In this document: piece by piece, positions 1-7,415 of the stretch
Layout of the letters: each line of letters opens with the position of its first letter
Position numbering within the stretch: the first letter of the stretch is position 1
Assembly (NCBI RefSeq): GCF_001279725.1
Contig: NZ_LGDE01000459.1
Location: forward strand, 1 to 24,092
Source of the DNA: Streptomyces sp. WM4235
GTDB lineage: Bacteria > Actinomycetota > Actinomycetes > Streptomycetales > Streptomycetaceae
DNA length: 24,092 bases
Direction: 5' to 3'
The notes under the pieces: generated by a model
Databases searched by the model: none
Seen by the model: only the letters and a program-made list of their open reading frames with translations
Told to the model about the DNA's origin: nothing
Program-made: the position numbers and the translations under genes

Positions 1-152
1 GGTGGGAACCGGGGGAGGGCGGGCCGGGCCGCAAGGTCTACCGGCTCACCGACGCCGGATGGAGCAGACTGCGGCAGGAGACGGCCGGCTGGGAGAAGTT
101 CTCCGGTGCCATGGCCCGACTCCTGTCCCACAGCGTGGAGGACAACCCATGA
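1..152 (+). CDS. PadR-family transcriptional regulator, C-terminal end only
   Basis: The open frame enters from the left edge and stops at TGA 150-152. The visible 49 or so residues include GRKVYRLTDAGWSRLRQE and a helical tail with WEKFSGAMARLL. This is the usual end of PadR regulators: the wing strand of the winged helix (xKxYxLTxxG), then the dimerisation helix. The DNA-recognition part lies outside the window. The next gene starts inside this stop codon (ATGA overlap), so the two are translationally coupled. In such pairs the PadR protein normally represses its own operon. The family call rests on a short stretch but the motif is characteristic. Confidence 0.75.
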   Translation, partial: WEPGEGGPGRKVYRLTDAGWSRLRQETAGWEKFSGAMARLLSHSVEDNP

Positions 153-1174
153 CCGACGCCGCCACCCGGTGGAACGCACGGACCCGACTGGCCCTGGCCG
201 CACATTCGGTGGACAGCGCCACCGCGGACGCGGTGCTGGCCGAGGTCGAGCAGCACTGCGTCGACAGTGGTGAGAGCCCCCAGGACGCCTTCGGTACGCC
301 GGAGGAGTACGCCGCCGCCGTCTTCGGCGAGCGGGTCGCGCCCGAGGAGCGGCTGCGCCACGTCAGGAACGACCTGACACCCGTCCAGGCACTCTGCCGG
401 GCCGCCGCCCCGGTCGGCTTGGCCGCCCTGACGGTCGGCGCGGGTCTCTGGATGACGAACGGCCTCATGTCGGCCGTGACTCCGGGTGCCCTGACCGGCT
501 CCTCACTCATCGCCACCGCCCTGGCCGGTGGCGGCGTCGCCTCCACGATCCGAGACCGGCGTCGCCGCGCCCTCGGCTGGGGGGCCGTGGCCACAGCGGC
601 GGTGATCGGCGCGGTGGCCTTCACCTCCCTTTCCAACAGGCTGCTGGGCCACCTCCCGACTCCACTCCTGTGCGTACTGGGCCTCGTGCTGCTCTGGACA
701 GCCATACGGGCCGAATCGACCGAGAACCCCGAAGGAGCACCCATGACACCGCGTACGGACGGCCTGAACTCCGGTGGCCTGAACACGGACGAACGCCGGT
801 CCTGGCTGGGCCGGTTGCCGCAACTGCTCACGGAGCGCCACGCGATGTCTTCCACGCGTGCCGCCGAGCTGACGAAGGAGGCCGCCGACCACCTCGACGC
901 CACCGGACAGGCTCCCGAGGAGGAGTTCGGCCCCGTGGAGCTGTACGCGCTGCGCCTGTCCGAAGCGGAGTCCCCCCGCGTGCGGTGGTGGAAGCGGGAC
1001 GCCGTCCTGGAAGCGGCACTCGCGGTGATCCTCGCCGGCTACCTGGTGGTCGCCGTCGTCTCCGGTGGGCCGGTCTGGCAGATCGCCCTGGCCGGCGGAG
1101 CGCTCGCCGTGGACCTGGCGATCCTCGCCACTCGTCTGTCGCGCAAGCGCCCCGGCGGTTCCCCCGGTCGGTAG
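149..1174 (+). CDS. HAAS-type membrane protein coupled to PadR regulator
   Basis: This 341-aa protein starts at ATG 149, which overlaps the preceding PadR stop by 4 bases; upstream in-frame starts would read through the PadR gene. It appears to hold two copies of one module. Residues about 10-70 (VLAEVEQHCVDSGESPQDAF, then GTPEEYA) resemble the soluble HAAS-type domain found next to PadR regulators. They are followed by about four hydrophobic segments at roughly 82-195. A second HAAS-like stretch at about 220-275 (LTKEAADHLDATGQAPEEEF) is followed by two more hydrophobic segments at about 285-330. Probable role: a membrane sensor or effector controlled by its PadR partner. No enzyme motif is visible and the substrate is unknown. 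Confidence 0.75.
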   Translation: MTDAATRWNARTRLALAAHSVDSATADAVLAEVEQHCVDSGESPQDAFGTPEEYAAAVFGERVAPEERLRHVRNDLTPVQALCRAAAPVGLAALTVGAGLWMTNGLMSAVTPGALTGSSLIATALAGGGVASTIRDRRRRALGWGAVATAAVIGAVAFTSLSNRLLGHLPTPLLCVLGLVLLWTAIRAESTENPEGAPMTPRTDGLNSGGLNTDERRSWLGRLPQLLTERHAMSSTRAAELTKEAADHLDATGQAPEEEFGPVELYALRLSEAESPRVRWWKRDAVLEAALAVILAGYLVVAVVSGGPVWQIALAGGALAVDLAILATRLSRKRPGGSPGR

Positions 1175-1265
1175 TCCACGCAAGCGTCCCGGGGCGCAGG
1201 CGCGCGCCGTTCTCCCGTGCCCGGTGTCGGCGGCCCCGACCCCTTGGACCCTTCGCCGACGGGGA

Positions 1266-1282
1266 GGCCGGGCGGTCCGGCC
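1266..1282. terminator. Possible short terminator hairpin between convergent genes
   Basis: GGCCGG and CCGGCC form a perfect 6-bp stem with a 5-base loop, in the gap between the ends of the HAAS protein gene (1174) and the reverse-strand VOC gene (1304). There is no T-run, which is common for Streptomyces terminators. In DNA this GC-rich such a hairpin could arise by chance, so the call is weak. Confidence 0.3.
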
Positions 1283-1303
1283 GTTCGGGCGGGCGCGTTG
1301 TCC

Positions 1304-1702
1304 TCAGCGGGCGAACTTCTCGCGGGCGGCCGGCGTGACGGGGGTGAAGAAGTTGACCAGGTTGCCGTCCGGGTCACGGAACAGGAGTGCGCGGTTCCCC
1401 CAGGGCATCGTGGTGGGCTCGTTGACGAAGTCCTCCACGAAGCCGCTCAGATTCCGGTGGACGCTGTCCACGTCGTCGACGAGGAATTCGAGGATGACGC
1501 TGTGGTTGTCGGCGGGGCGGGCGGATCCGGGTGCGAAGAGAGGGACGGTGCGGGTGCTGCCGATCGCCAGGACGGCCGAGGCGGTCCTGAGCTCGGCGAA
1601 GTCCTCGTTGGCCCAGTTCGCCGACAGGCCGGTGGCGCGCTCGTAGAACGCGACGAGGCGGGCGACGTCGCCCGTGATGATGCGGACGGAGACGAAGTCC
1701 AT
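1304..1702 (-). CDS. VOC-family protein (glyoxalase/bleomycin-resistance/dioxygenase fold)
   Basis: This 132-aa protein reads MDFVSVRIITGDVARLVAFYERATGL at its start and ends with LLFRDPDGNLVNFFTP. This is the two-half beta-alpha-beta-beta-beta vicinal oxygen chelate fold, with the typical FRDPDGNLV strand supplying the late metal-ligand region. The usual length for a single-domain VOC protein is 120-140 aa. The ATG at 1702 has GGAG 8 bases upstream; a longer reading frame to 1987 would overlap the divergent regulator. Substrate cannot be told: members include thiol transferases, dioxygenases and antibiotic-sequestering proteins. It is divergent from the WYL regulator at 1795 and shares its intergenic palindrome, so it is the likely target of that regulator. 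Confidence 0.85.
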   Translation of the reverse strand: MDFVSVRIITGDVARLVAFYERATGLSANWANEDFAELRTASAVLAIGSTRTVPLFAPGSARPADNHSVILEFLVDDVDSVHRNLSGFVEDFVNEPTTMPWGNRALLFRDPDGNLVNFFTPVTPAAREKFAR

Positions 1703-1751
1703 GGGGTTTCTCCTTTGGTGCGTCGGTGCTCGTGACCGCACGCTACGACCA

Positions 1752-1776
1752 ATACCGGGCGGAACCCGCCCGGTAT
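1752..1776. promoter_or_regulatory. Perfect 11-bp inverted repeat, candidate operator of the WYL regulator
   Basis: ATACCGGGCGG (1752-1762) and CCGCCCGGTAT (1766-1776) are exact inverted repeats with a 3-base centre (AAC). The site lies in the 92-base gap between the VOC gene and the WYL regulator and ends 18 bases before the regulator's ATG. Its length, symmetry and place fit a dimer-binding site controlling both genes. A hairpin in the regulator's 5' leader is an alternative. Confidence 0.6.
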
Positions 1777-1794
1777 GTACGGGAGACTTTCCCC

Positions 1795-2796
1795 ATGCCC
1801 CGCCCCATCGCCCGCGTCCTGACCCTGCTGGAGCTCCTGCAGTCGGGCGGCATCCGGCCCGTGTCCGAACTCGCCGATCGATTGGACGTCGACGAACGCA
1901 CCGTGCGGCGCTACGTACAACGACTCGTCGACATCGACGTGCCCGTCGAATCGGTGCGCGGCCGCTACGGCGGCTACCGGCTCGCACCCGGATACCGGCT
2001 GCCGCCGCTCATGCTGAGCGACGACGAGGCGCTCGCCGTTCTGCTGGGCCTGGTCGCCGGTCGGCGGTCCGGCCTGACGGCGGCCACGGACACGGCGAGC
2101 GAGACGGCCTCGGCCAAGATCAGGCGCGTGCTGCCCGAACGGTTGCGCCGCAGACTCGACGCGGTGCTGGGCTCACTCGCCATCACGGACCCGCCCGGCA
2201 AGGGGGCCGCGCCGGACCCGGGGGTCCTGCTCCCGATCGCCGAGGCGGTGCACCACCACCGACCGATCTCGATCCGCTACACCGCCGCCGACGGCCGACG
2301 CAGCGAGCGCACCCTGCACCCGTACGGAGTCGTCGCCCATGCGGGCAGGTGGTACATGACGGCGGCGGACCCCTCGGCGGACGAGGACCGGACGTTCAGA
2401 CTGGACCGCATCACCGATGTGCGGATCCTGCCCGGCTCCTTCGAGCCACCCGCGGCGATCGACCCGGTCAAGCGCGTCCTGACGGGGCTCGCGACGGCCC
2501 CGTACCGACATGAGGTGACCCTGCGAGTCCAGGGGACGGTCGGGGACATCCATCCCCGACTGCCCCCCGGCCTCGCGGTCCTGTCGGAACTCCCCTCCCC
2601 GGACGGCGCACCTCCGGATGCCGACCCCTGGTGCCGGGTCGAACTGCGCGTGGACCGGCTCGACTGGCTGCCCGCCGTACTCGCCTCGTTGGATCGCCCC
2701 TTCGTCATCGACCGCCCGGTTGAACTCCGCGGTCTCGTCGAGGCTTTCGCCGAACGGCTCGCGGATTCGGCCCGACGGAGACCTCCGCGCGACTGA
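1795..2796 (+). CDS. WYL-domain transcriptional regulator (YafY/DeoR-like HTH)
   Basis: This 333-aa protein has an N-terminal HTH_11-type winged helix (residues about 1-60: RVLTLLELLQSGG, then VSELADRLDVDERTVRRYVQRL). A linker with GRYGGYRLAPGYRLPPLML follows. The WYL domain is at about 140-225, with RPISIRYTAADGRRSERTLHPYG and GRWYMTAADP (WYM in place of WYL), and the C-terminal extension is WCX-like. WYL domains bind ligands or nucleic acid and control the HTH. The ATG at 1795 is preferred because GGGAG lies 9 bases upstream and the family's N-terminus begins there; the in-frame start at 1726 would place the palindrome inside the coding region. It is divergent from the VOC gene, its probable target. 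Confidence 0.88.
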   Translation: MPRPIARVLTLLELLQSGGIRPVSELADRLDVDERTVRRYVQRLVDIDVPVESVRGRYGGYRLAPGYRLPPLMLSDDEALAVLLGLVAGRRSGLTAATDTASETASAKIRRVLPERLRRRLDAVLGSLAITDPPGKGAAPDPGVLLPIAEAVHHHRPISIRYTAADGRRSERTLHPYGVVAHAGRWYMTAADPSADEDRTFRLDRITDVRILPGSFEPPAAIDPVKRVLTGLATAPYRHEVTLRVQGTVGDIHPRLPPGLAVLSELPSPDGAPPDADPWCRVELRVDRLDWLPAVLASLDRPFVIDRPVELRGLVEAFAERLADSARRRPPRD

Positions 2797-2883
2797 GGGG
2801 CCGGCCGGGCCTCCATCACGGACGCCCGGGCGCCGCGACACCTGGGCCGCTCTGCCGATCGGCCAAGAGCCCGCGACCTCGGC

Positions 2884-2926
2884 CCCATGTGCTTGCCGCC
2901 CGGATCAGCGAGCCGGGTCACATGGG
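2884..2926. terminator. Hairpin after the WYL regulator gene
   Basis: CCCATGTG (2884-2891) pairs exactly with CACATGGG (2919-2926). Inside it, CCCGG and CCGGG pair around a 9-base loop. The structure lies 88 bases after the regulator stop and 85 bases before the HdeD-like gene. It could be a terminator; a binding site upstream of the HdeD-like gene is also possible. There is no T-run. Confidence 0.35.
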
Positions 2927-3010
2927 ACTAAAGTTGACATAAGGGTAGGCGAGGCACGTCCGGCGGCTTCGAGATGTCCCGCGGACCGTTCGGCTGTCCC
3001 AGGAGGCGAG

Positions 3011-3619
3011 ATGACCCCCAACGCGGCACCGTATGACACGCACAACGACCCCGAAGACGTCCTCAAGCAGCTCGGAAGCTCATGGCACTGGGCGCTCGGC
3101 TTCGCCCTGGCGACACTGATCCCGGGCATCCTGGTGCTTGTCTGGCCCGACGAGACGTTGCACATCCTGGCCGTGATCATCGGCCTGCAACTCCTGGTGG
3201 CGGGCGGCTTCCGTTTCGTCACGGCCTTCTCGCACAGCGGCGACCGGGGTGGCAGCAGACTGGCCGCCGTCCTCATCGCCATGCTGGCGTTCCTTGCCGG
3301 CGTCCTGGTGTTGCGGCATCCCATGCAGACGATCGGCGCACTGTCCCTGATCGTCGGAGTCTTCTGGTTGCTCACCGGAGTGCTCACGGCCTATGTCTCG
3401 ATCGCCGACCGCGCCCTCGTACATCGAGGTCTGCTCTTCGGCCTGGGCGTCCTCGGTACGGTCGCGGGAATCGTCGTGCTCTGCTTCCCGGTGGACTCCG
3501 CGGTCGCCCTGACCCGGCTGCTGGGACTGTGGCTCGTCCTGCTCGGCGTGTTCGAAGTGGTGATGGCCTTCGCGCTCCGCTCCGCCACCCGCCGGATCAC
3601 ACCCCCGCTCTCGGAGTGA
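3011..3619 (+). CDS. HdeD-family (DUF308) membrane protein
   Basis: This 202-aa protein has a short polar N-terminus and six hydrophobic segments arranged as repeated pairs (for example WALGFALATLIPGILVLVWP and the ILAVIIGLQLLVAGGFRFVT segment). GLFLLVGGxxR-like ends to each pair are typical of DUF308/HdeD proteins. HdeD in enterobacteria is linked to acid resistance; the actinobacterial members have no proven function. The start at ATG 3011 is fixed by AGGAGG at 3001-3006. The gene has its own leader and stands alone, with the WYL regulator upstream and a reverse-strand small gene downstream. Confidence 0.88.
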   Translation: MTPNAAPYDTHNDPEDVLKQLGSSWHWALGFALATLIPGILVLVWPDETLHILAVIIGLQLLVAGGFRFVTAFSHSGDRGGSRLAAVLIAMLAFLAGVLVLRHPMQTIGALSLIVGVFWLLTGVLTAYVSIADRALVHRGLLFGLGVLGTVAGIVVLCFPVDSAVALTRLLGLWLVLLGVFEVVMAFALRSATRRITPPLSE

Positions 3620-3707
3620 ACACCTCGTCGACGGTGGCCCCGCGCGGCCCGGCCGAGTGGACGTGCGCGGGCGCGCGGCGGCGGGCGCGGGGCGGCCCGG
3701 GTCGGGC

Positions 3708-3873
3708 TCATTCGGTGCGGACCTGGGTCCAGCCGACCCGAAAGCAGAGAAGGCCGCCGGCCAAGGTGACGAGCACGTTCTGGAAGTAGAGACCGGGCGG
3801 CTTCTCCTCGGCGAGCGCCGCGACCAAGGTGTGCAAAGGCTGATCCCCCAGATGTTGTCGACGTTCGACGCAT
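3708..3873 (-). pseudogene. Small membrane-type protein gene with a one-base frameshift in a G5 run
   Basis: An ATG at 3873 follows the strong ribosome site GTGAGGAGATC, but its frame runs on into the antisense of the HdeD-like gene. The frame that looks coding (high third-position GC, about 3835 down to the TGA at 3708) reads LHTLVAALAEEKPPGLYFQN, then VLVTLAGGLLCFRVGWTQVR. Removing one base from the run of five C on the forward strand (3845-3849) joins the two. The result is a 54-aa protein starting MRRTSTTSGDQPLHT, with a hydrophobic segment near residues 32-45. The family is not recognised. It may be a real mutation, a length-variable G tract or a sequencing error; a start at an in-frame GTG (3884) is a weaker alternative. 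Confidence 0.45.
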
Positions 3874-4271
3874 GATCTCCTCACGGTCGCGCAGACCACG
3901 TCAACAGATTTGCTGTCGCCTTCCGTGCGGCCCGTCCTTTCAGGGGGATGGCTGACGCCGGCGTGGGGTGTGACCCTCAGGACCCGGATGCGCATTGGCC
4001 CTTCGGCGCGCCTGAGGTGCGCGTCCTCGAAGAGCGGTGGGGAGGGGTGCCCGCCGCGAGGGGCCGGCCGCCACCCGCCCGGAGCCGGCCCCGAAATTCA
4101 GTGGAGCCGTACTGCCGTGTGTCGTTACCGTTCTCGCGTCCGCAGTCCCCCTGTCAAGGATGTGCCGTTGTACACCAAGTGAGACCCCCCGAGCGCTGAA
4201 CCGTCGCGCGTCGCACCTGTGCGCCGCGCTCCTTTTCGCTGCGGTCTTCTCACTGGAACCGGTGTACTTCT
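3874..4271. other. Gene-free stretch upstream of the DUF1062 gene
   Basis: About 400 bases. Open frames here show neither a consistent third-position GC pattern nor recognisable products. The stretch should hold the promoters of the small reverse-strand gene and of the DUF1062 gene, but I see no clear -35/-10 pair, repeat or RNA structure to name. Confidence 0.4.
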
Positions 4272-4865
4272 GTGTCCGAAACCTGGGTGGTCGTTCCCAC
4301 CTGCCTGCCGACAATTCTCCGCCGTTGCCACAGGTGCGCCTCCGGGCGCTTCCGTGCGAACGGCAAATTCCGTGTCAACGCGAACCACAAGCTCCTCGAC
4401 GCCTGGCTCCTCGCCCTGTGTAACGCCTGCGGGGACACCACCAAGCTCACTGTGCTGGAGCGGATGAACGTGCGTTCCGTACAACCCGAGTTCTTGAACC
4501 TGCTGCACGCCAACGACCTCGGCCTGGCAGCCGAACTGCTCCAGGACCCGGTGGTACGGCGACGCAATCGCATCGCCCTCGACTGGGACAACGCCTGGCG
4601 CCTCGACGGCGGCGCGTCGGACCGGCCGAACCGGTCGGATCGACCGGATTGGCCGGATTGGCCGCTTCCGCCGCAGGGCGAGTCGATCGAGATCTCGGTC
4701 CGCTTCGGTGCGCGGATACCGGTGCGGCCGGATCGACTGATCGCCGAAGGCTTCGGCCTTTCGCGAGCAGGGGTCGAGAGGCTGCTCGCCGAGGGGAACC
4801 TCGTGTCGACGGTCCGCCTGAGCGGCAGGCTCTCGGGCGACTTCACCTTCACGCTCAAGCGCTGA
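4272..4865 (+). CDS. DUF1062 domain-containing protein with zinc-ribbon-like cysteines
   Basis: This 197-aa protein starts at GTG 4272. The N-terminal half carries paired cysteines C19-x2-C22 and C50-x2-C53 around FRVNANHKLLDAWLLALCNA, a likely zinc-binding knuckle and the core of DUF1062. The C-terminal half (about 140-197) contains RPDRLIAEGFGLSRAGVERL, which resembles the helix pair of S4-type RNA-binding domains. Between them, at about 118-139, is a low-complexity linker rich in D, R, P and W (DRPNRSDRPDWPDWP), encoded partly by a tandem CCGGATTGG. The function is unknown; nucleic-acid binding is an inference from the zinc knuckle and S4-like part. The upstream leader is long and the ribosome site is weak, so the start is less certain. 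Confidence 0.8.
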   Translation: MSETWVVVPTCLPTILRRCHRCASGRFRANGKFRVNANHKLLDAWLLALCNACGDTTKLTVLERMNVRSVQPEFLNLLHANDLGLAAELLQDPVVRRRNRIALDWDNAWRLDGGASDRPNRSDRPDWPDWPLPPQGESIEISVRFGARIPVRPDRLIAEGFGLSRAGVERLLAEGNLVSTVRLSGRLSGDFTFTLKR

Positions 4866-4878
4866 GTCTTCCGGCCAG

Positions 4879-4918
4879 GGGCCTGTCCCGGCGGTATCGA
4901 ATCCGCCGGGACGGGCCC
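4879..4918. terminator. Strong bidirectional terminator
   Basis: GGGCCTGTCCCGGCGG (4879-4894) and CCGCCGGGACGGGCCC (4903-4918) form a 16-bp stem with one T-G wobble and an 8-base loop. It sits between the DUF1062 stop (4865) and the TetR stop, whose last base lies inside the stem, so it can serve both convergent genes. Confidence 0.85.
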
Positions 4919-5535
4919 TAGTTCTGCTGTCTGCGGAGCAGCGGAGGGGCCGGGTTGGGCAGAGGACTGGCCGCGGCGGGGGTCAGGCCGTCCAGGACCA
5001 GGGTCACGTAGCGCCGCCAGCCACCCTCGGCCGGGTCCATGGTCCACAGCACGCTGACGAGCATGCCCATGATCCGCTTCAGGTCGTCGGGTACGAGGTC
5101 CTCCCGGATCACCCCGGCCTGCTGCCCCCGTACCACCAGCGGGTCGAGCGCGTCGAAGAAGCGGGCGCTCGTCTCCGCGGTGAAGATGCCGGCGTTGCGC
5201 GCCGCGGTCAGCACGTGGTGCTCGTCGGCCGCCGAGGTCAGGGCTGCTTCGATGACGACACCCAGGCCCCGGCGCGGGTCCTCGTCGCCGAGCCCGCGCT
5301 CGATGGCGGGGAGGACGTCCTGGGTGAACTGCTGTTCCAGCACCGCGCGCAGGAGGGCCGCCTTGTCCGGGAACCGGCGGAAGAGCGTCGCGATCCCCAC
5401 GCCGGCCCGCCGGGCGATCTCATCGAGCCCGGCGTCGGGCCCCTGCTCCGCGTAGACGTCGCGTGCCGCCCTCACGATCTTCTCGATGTTCCGCACCGCG
5501 TCTGCGCGCAGGGGCTTGGGGGTCTCGGTCGGCAC
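4918..5535 (-). CDS. TetR/AcrR-family transcriptional regulator
   Basis: This 205-aa protein starts at GTG 5535. The N-terminal HTH (about 15-65) reads IVRAARDVYAEQGPDAGLDE, then IARRAGVGIATLFRRFPDKA and ALLRAVL, which is a canonical TetR DNA-binding domain. Residues about 75-190 are the helical ligand and dimer domain. It is divergent from a DHA2-type exporter at 5820 with a 284-base gap that contains operator-like repeats. By analogy with QacR/TetR pairs it should repress the exporter, and itself, until the exported compound binds. The ligand cannot be predicted from sequence. It ends on the shared terminator hairpin. Confidence 0.93.
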   Translation of the reverse strand: MPTETPKPLRADAVRNIEKIVRAARDVYAEQGPDAGLDEIARRAGVGIATLFRRFPDKAALLRAVLEQQFTQDVLPAIERGLGDEDPRRGLGVVIEAALTSAADEHHVLTAARNAGIFTAETSARFFDALDPLVVRGQQAGVIREDLVPDDLKRIMGMLVSVLWTMDPAEGGWRRYVTLVLDGLTPAAASPLPNPAPPLLRRQQN

Positions 5536-5553
5536 TCCACCAGGATAGCAACC

Positions 5554-5567
5554 GATAGTCGACGATC
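5554..5567. promoter_or_regulatory. Operator-like palindrome near TetR gene start
   Basis: GATAGTCGACGATC is a 14-bp palindrome with one mismatch (GATAGT, CG, then ACTATC expected). It lies 19 bases upstream of the TetR GTG. A second copy of the same motif lies at 5600-5613, so this is a likely TetR binding site. Confidence 0.55.
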
Positions 5568-5575
5568 AGTTCGAG

Positions 5576-5613
5576 TTGACACCCCGTGCGCCCTGAAGTG
5601 ATAGTTGACTACT
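5576..5613 (+). promoter_or_regulatory. Candidate promoter overlapped by a second TetR site
   Basis: TTGACA (5576-5581) and GATAGT (5600-5605) are spaced by 18 bases, a reasonable sigma-70-type promoter. The -10 is embedded in GATAGTTGACTACT (5600-5613), a variant of the palindrome at 5554. Binding there would block the promoter. Transcription would leave a leader of about 200 bases before the exporter; that leader has no recognisable gene or riboswitch. Confidence 0.5.
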
Positions 5614-5777
5614 GATTATGGTGCGCGCACCCGCCGGGCGCGCCCGCCCACCACCTGCCACCCGAATCCGCGACCCGCTCCCCGCGCACCCGTCACCCGC
5701 CCCCGGTCGCCGGGTGCCGGTCGCCGGGCGGCCGCATCACGCGTACGCCCCACCCGTGACACGCACGTCCCGACGCC

Positions 5778-5791
5778 TGTCCGGTCGGACA
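5778..5791. promoter_or_regulatory. Palindrome TGTCCG-GT-CGGACA just upstream of the exporter
   Basis: Exact 6-bp arms with a 2-base centre, 28 bases before the exporter ATG. It is followed by TACGCT (5799-5804), a possible -10. It may be an operator for the TetR protein or another regulator; its sequence differs from the GATAGT sites. Confidence 0.35.
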
Positions 5792-5819
5792 TCCGCCCTA
5801 CGCTCCCGAGGAACCCTCC

Positions 5820-7280
5820 ATGCCACAGCCGTCCACGGCTCCCCGCACCGGCAAAGTGATCGCGACACTCGCACTCGCGGGGGTCACCGCCGCCGTCATG
5901 CAAACCCTGGTGACCCCCCTGCTGGCCGACATGTCGACGATCCTCCACACCTCCTCCTCCAACGCCGCCTGGGTCGTCACCGCCACCCTCCTCGTCGCGG
6001 GCGTCTGCGTCCCCATCAGCGGACGCCTGGGCGACATGATCGGCAAGCGCCGCATGCTCCTGGCGTGCTCGATACCGCTGATCGCCGGATCCGTGGTGTG
6101 CGCGCTGTCGAGCAGCGTCGTCCCGATGATCGTGGGCCGCGGACTGCAAGGCGTCGGCATGGGCATGATCCCCCTGGGCATCGCCCTGCTCCGCGACGTC
6201 GTTCCCGCCGAGAAGCTCAGCTCCTCCATCGCCCTGGTGAGCGCCTCCATGGGAATCGGCGGCGGCATCGGGCTTCCTGTCTCCGCGGCCGTCGCGCAGT
6301 ACGCCGACTGGCGCTTCCTGTTCTGGGGAGCCGCCGCGCTCGCCGCCGCCGTCTCCGTGATGATCGTGGCCTTCGTGCCGGACGTCCCCGCCGGCGCCAA
6401 GGGACAACGCTTCGACTTCGTCGGCGCGTCGGGCCTGGCCGTCGGCCTCGTGTGCCTGCTGCTCGCCGTCTCCAAGGGCGCCGACTGGGGCTGGGGCTCG
6501 ACCACCACCCTCGGCCTGATCGTCACCGCCGTCACGGTCCTGGCAGCCTGGGGCTGGTTCGAATGGCGGACCACCGACCCACTGGTCGACCTGCGCACCA
6601 CCATCCGCCCGCGTGTCCTGCTGACCAACCTCGCGTCGGTCTTCATCGGCTTCGGCATGTACGCGAGCATGCTGGTCGTCCCGCAGTTGCTCCAGTTCCC
6701 CGAGGCCACCGGCTACGGCCTGGGCCAGTCGATGCTGGCGGCCGGCCTGTGGATGCTGCCCGGCGGCCTGATGATGATGGTCGTCTCACCCCTCGGGGGC
6801 AGGCTGACCAACGCCCGGGGTCCGAAGGTCACCCTCGTCTGCGGGGCGCTCGTCCTGGCCGCGGGTTACGGCGCCGCGCTGCTGCTGTCCGGCACGGCCC
6901 CCGGCCTGATGTGCGCCGCGATGATCATGAACAGTGGTGTCGCCCTCGCCTACGGAGCCATGCCCGCCCTGATCATGGGCGCCGTGCCCCTCGCGGAGAC
7001 CGGCGCCGCCAACGGCTTCAACACGCTCATGCGTTCCCTGGGCACCTCGGTCGGCGCCGCCGTCGTCGGTGTCGTCCTGGCGCAGATGACCACCACGGTC
7101 GGCGGCCACACGTTCACCTCCGAGGGCGGGTTCCGTACCGGTCTGCTGCTGGGCGGCGGCCTCGCCCTGGTCTCCGCGGCCGTCGCCGCCCTGATTCCCG
7201 CCGCCCGCCCGGAACCAATGACGCGGCGGGACGCGGCGGGACCCGCGGTGGAGGTCGCCCACGCACCCGCCGCCACGTAG
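5820..7280 (+). CDS. DHA2-type MFS multidrug exporter (EmrB/QacA-like, 14 TM)
   Basis: This 486-aa membrane protein has 14 predicted hydrophobic segments. Between TM2 and TM3 it has the MFS motif A, GRLGDMIGKRRM (about 65-76). In TM5 it has a motif C-like glycine-rich stretch, GIGGGIGLPVSAA (about 142-154), typical of drug/proton antiporters. The conserved DWRFLF after TM5 and the EWRTTDPLVDLR loop after TM8 place it in the EmrB/QacA subfamily. It would export drugs or a small metabolite using the proton gradient. ATG 5820 follows GAGGAA at 5808-5813. The divergent TetR gene and the operator-like sites suggest substrate-induced expression. The C-terminal tail (about 25 aa) is cytosolic and low complexity. 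Confidence 0.93.
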   Translation: MPQPSTAPRTGKVIATLALAGVTAAVMQTLVTPLLADMSTILHTSSSNAAWVVTATLLVAGVCVPISGRLGDMIGKRRMLLACSIPLIAGSVVCALSSSVVPMIVGRGLQGVGMGMIPLGIALLRDVVPAEKLSSSIALVSASMGIGGGIGLPVSAAVAQYADWRFLFWGAAALAAAVSVMIVAFVPDVPAGAKGQRFDFVGASGLAVGLVCLLLAVSKGADWGWGSTTTLGLIVTAVTVLAAWGWFEWRTTDPLVDLRTTIRPRVLLTNLASVFIGFGMYASMLVVPQLLQFPEATGYGLGQSMLAAGLWMLPGGLMMMVVSPLGGRLTNARGPKVTLVCGALVLAAGYGAALLLSGTAPGLMCAAMIMNSGVALAYGAMPALIMGAVPLAETGAANGFNTLMRSLGTSVGAAVVGVVLAQMTTTVGGHTFTSEGGFRTGLLLGGGLALVSAAVAALIPAARPEPMTRRDAAGPAVEVAHAPAAT

Positions 7281-7306
7281 CCGCCCCGGCCTTCCGGACC
7301 CGCCCG

Positions 7307-7338
7307 GGCACGGGCCGCGGCCAACACCGGCCCGTGCC
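7307..7338 (+). terminator. Terminator after the exporter gene
   Basis: GGCACGGGCCG (7307-7317) and CGGCCCGTGCC (7328-7338) form a perfect 11-bp stem with a 10-base loop. Outer CGCCC and GGGCG stretches could extend it. It lies 26 bases after the exporter stop. Confidence 0.75.
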
Positions 7339-7415
7339 TCAGGGCGGGGTGGGGGCGGGCGGGTGACGGTGCGGTGGTGCCTGCCCGCCCGGTCGTGTCC
7401 TGGCAGGATGGCGGC

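Noticed and set aside
2934..2962. TTGACA promoter for the HdeD-like gene
   Set aside because: The -35 is perfect but nothing like a -10 lies 16-19 bases downstream.
5618..7366. Forward open frame of 582 codons
   Set aside because: It is a shifted frame over the MFS exporter; the product is Arg/Pro-rich and has no membrane segments.
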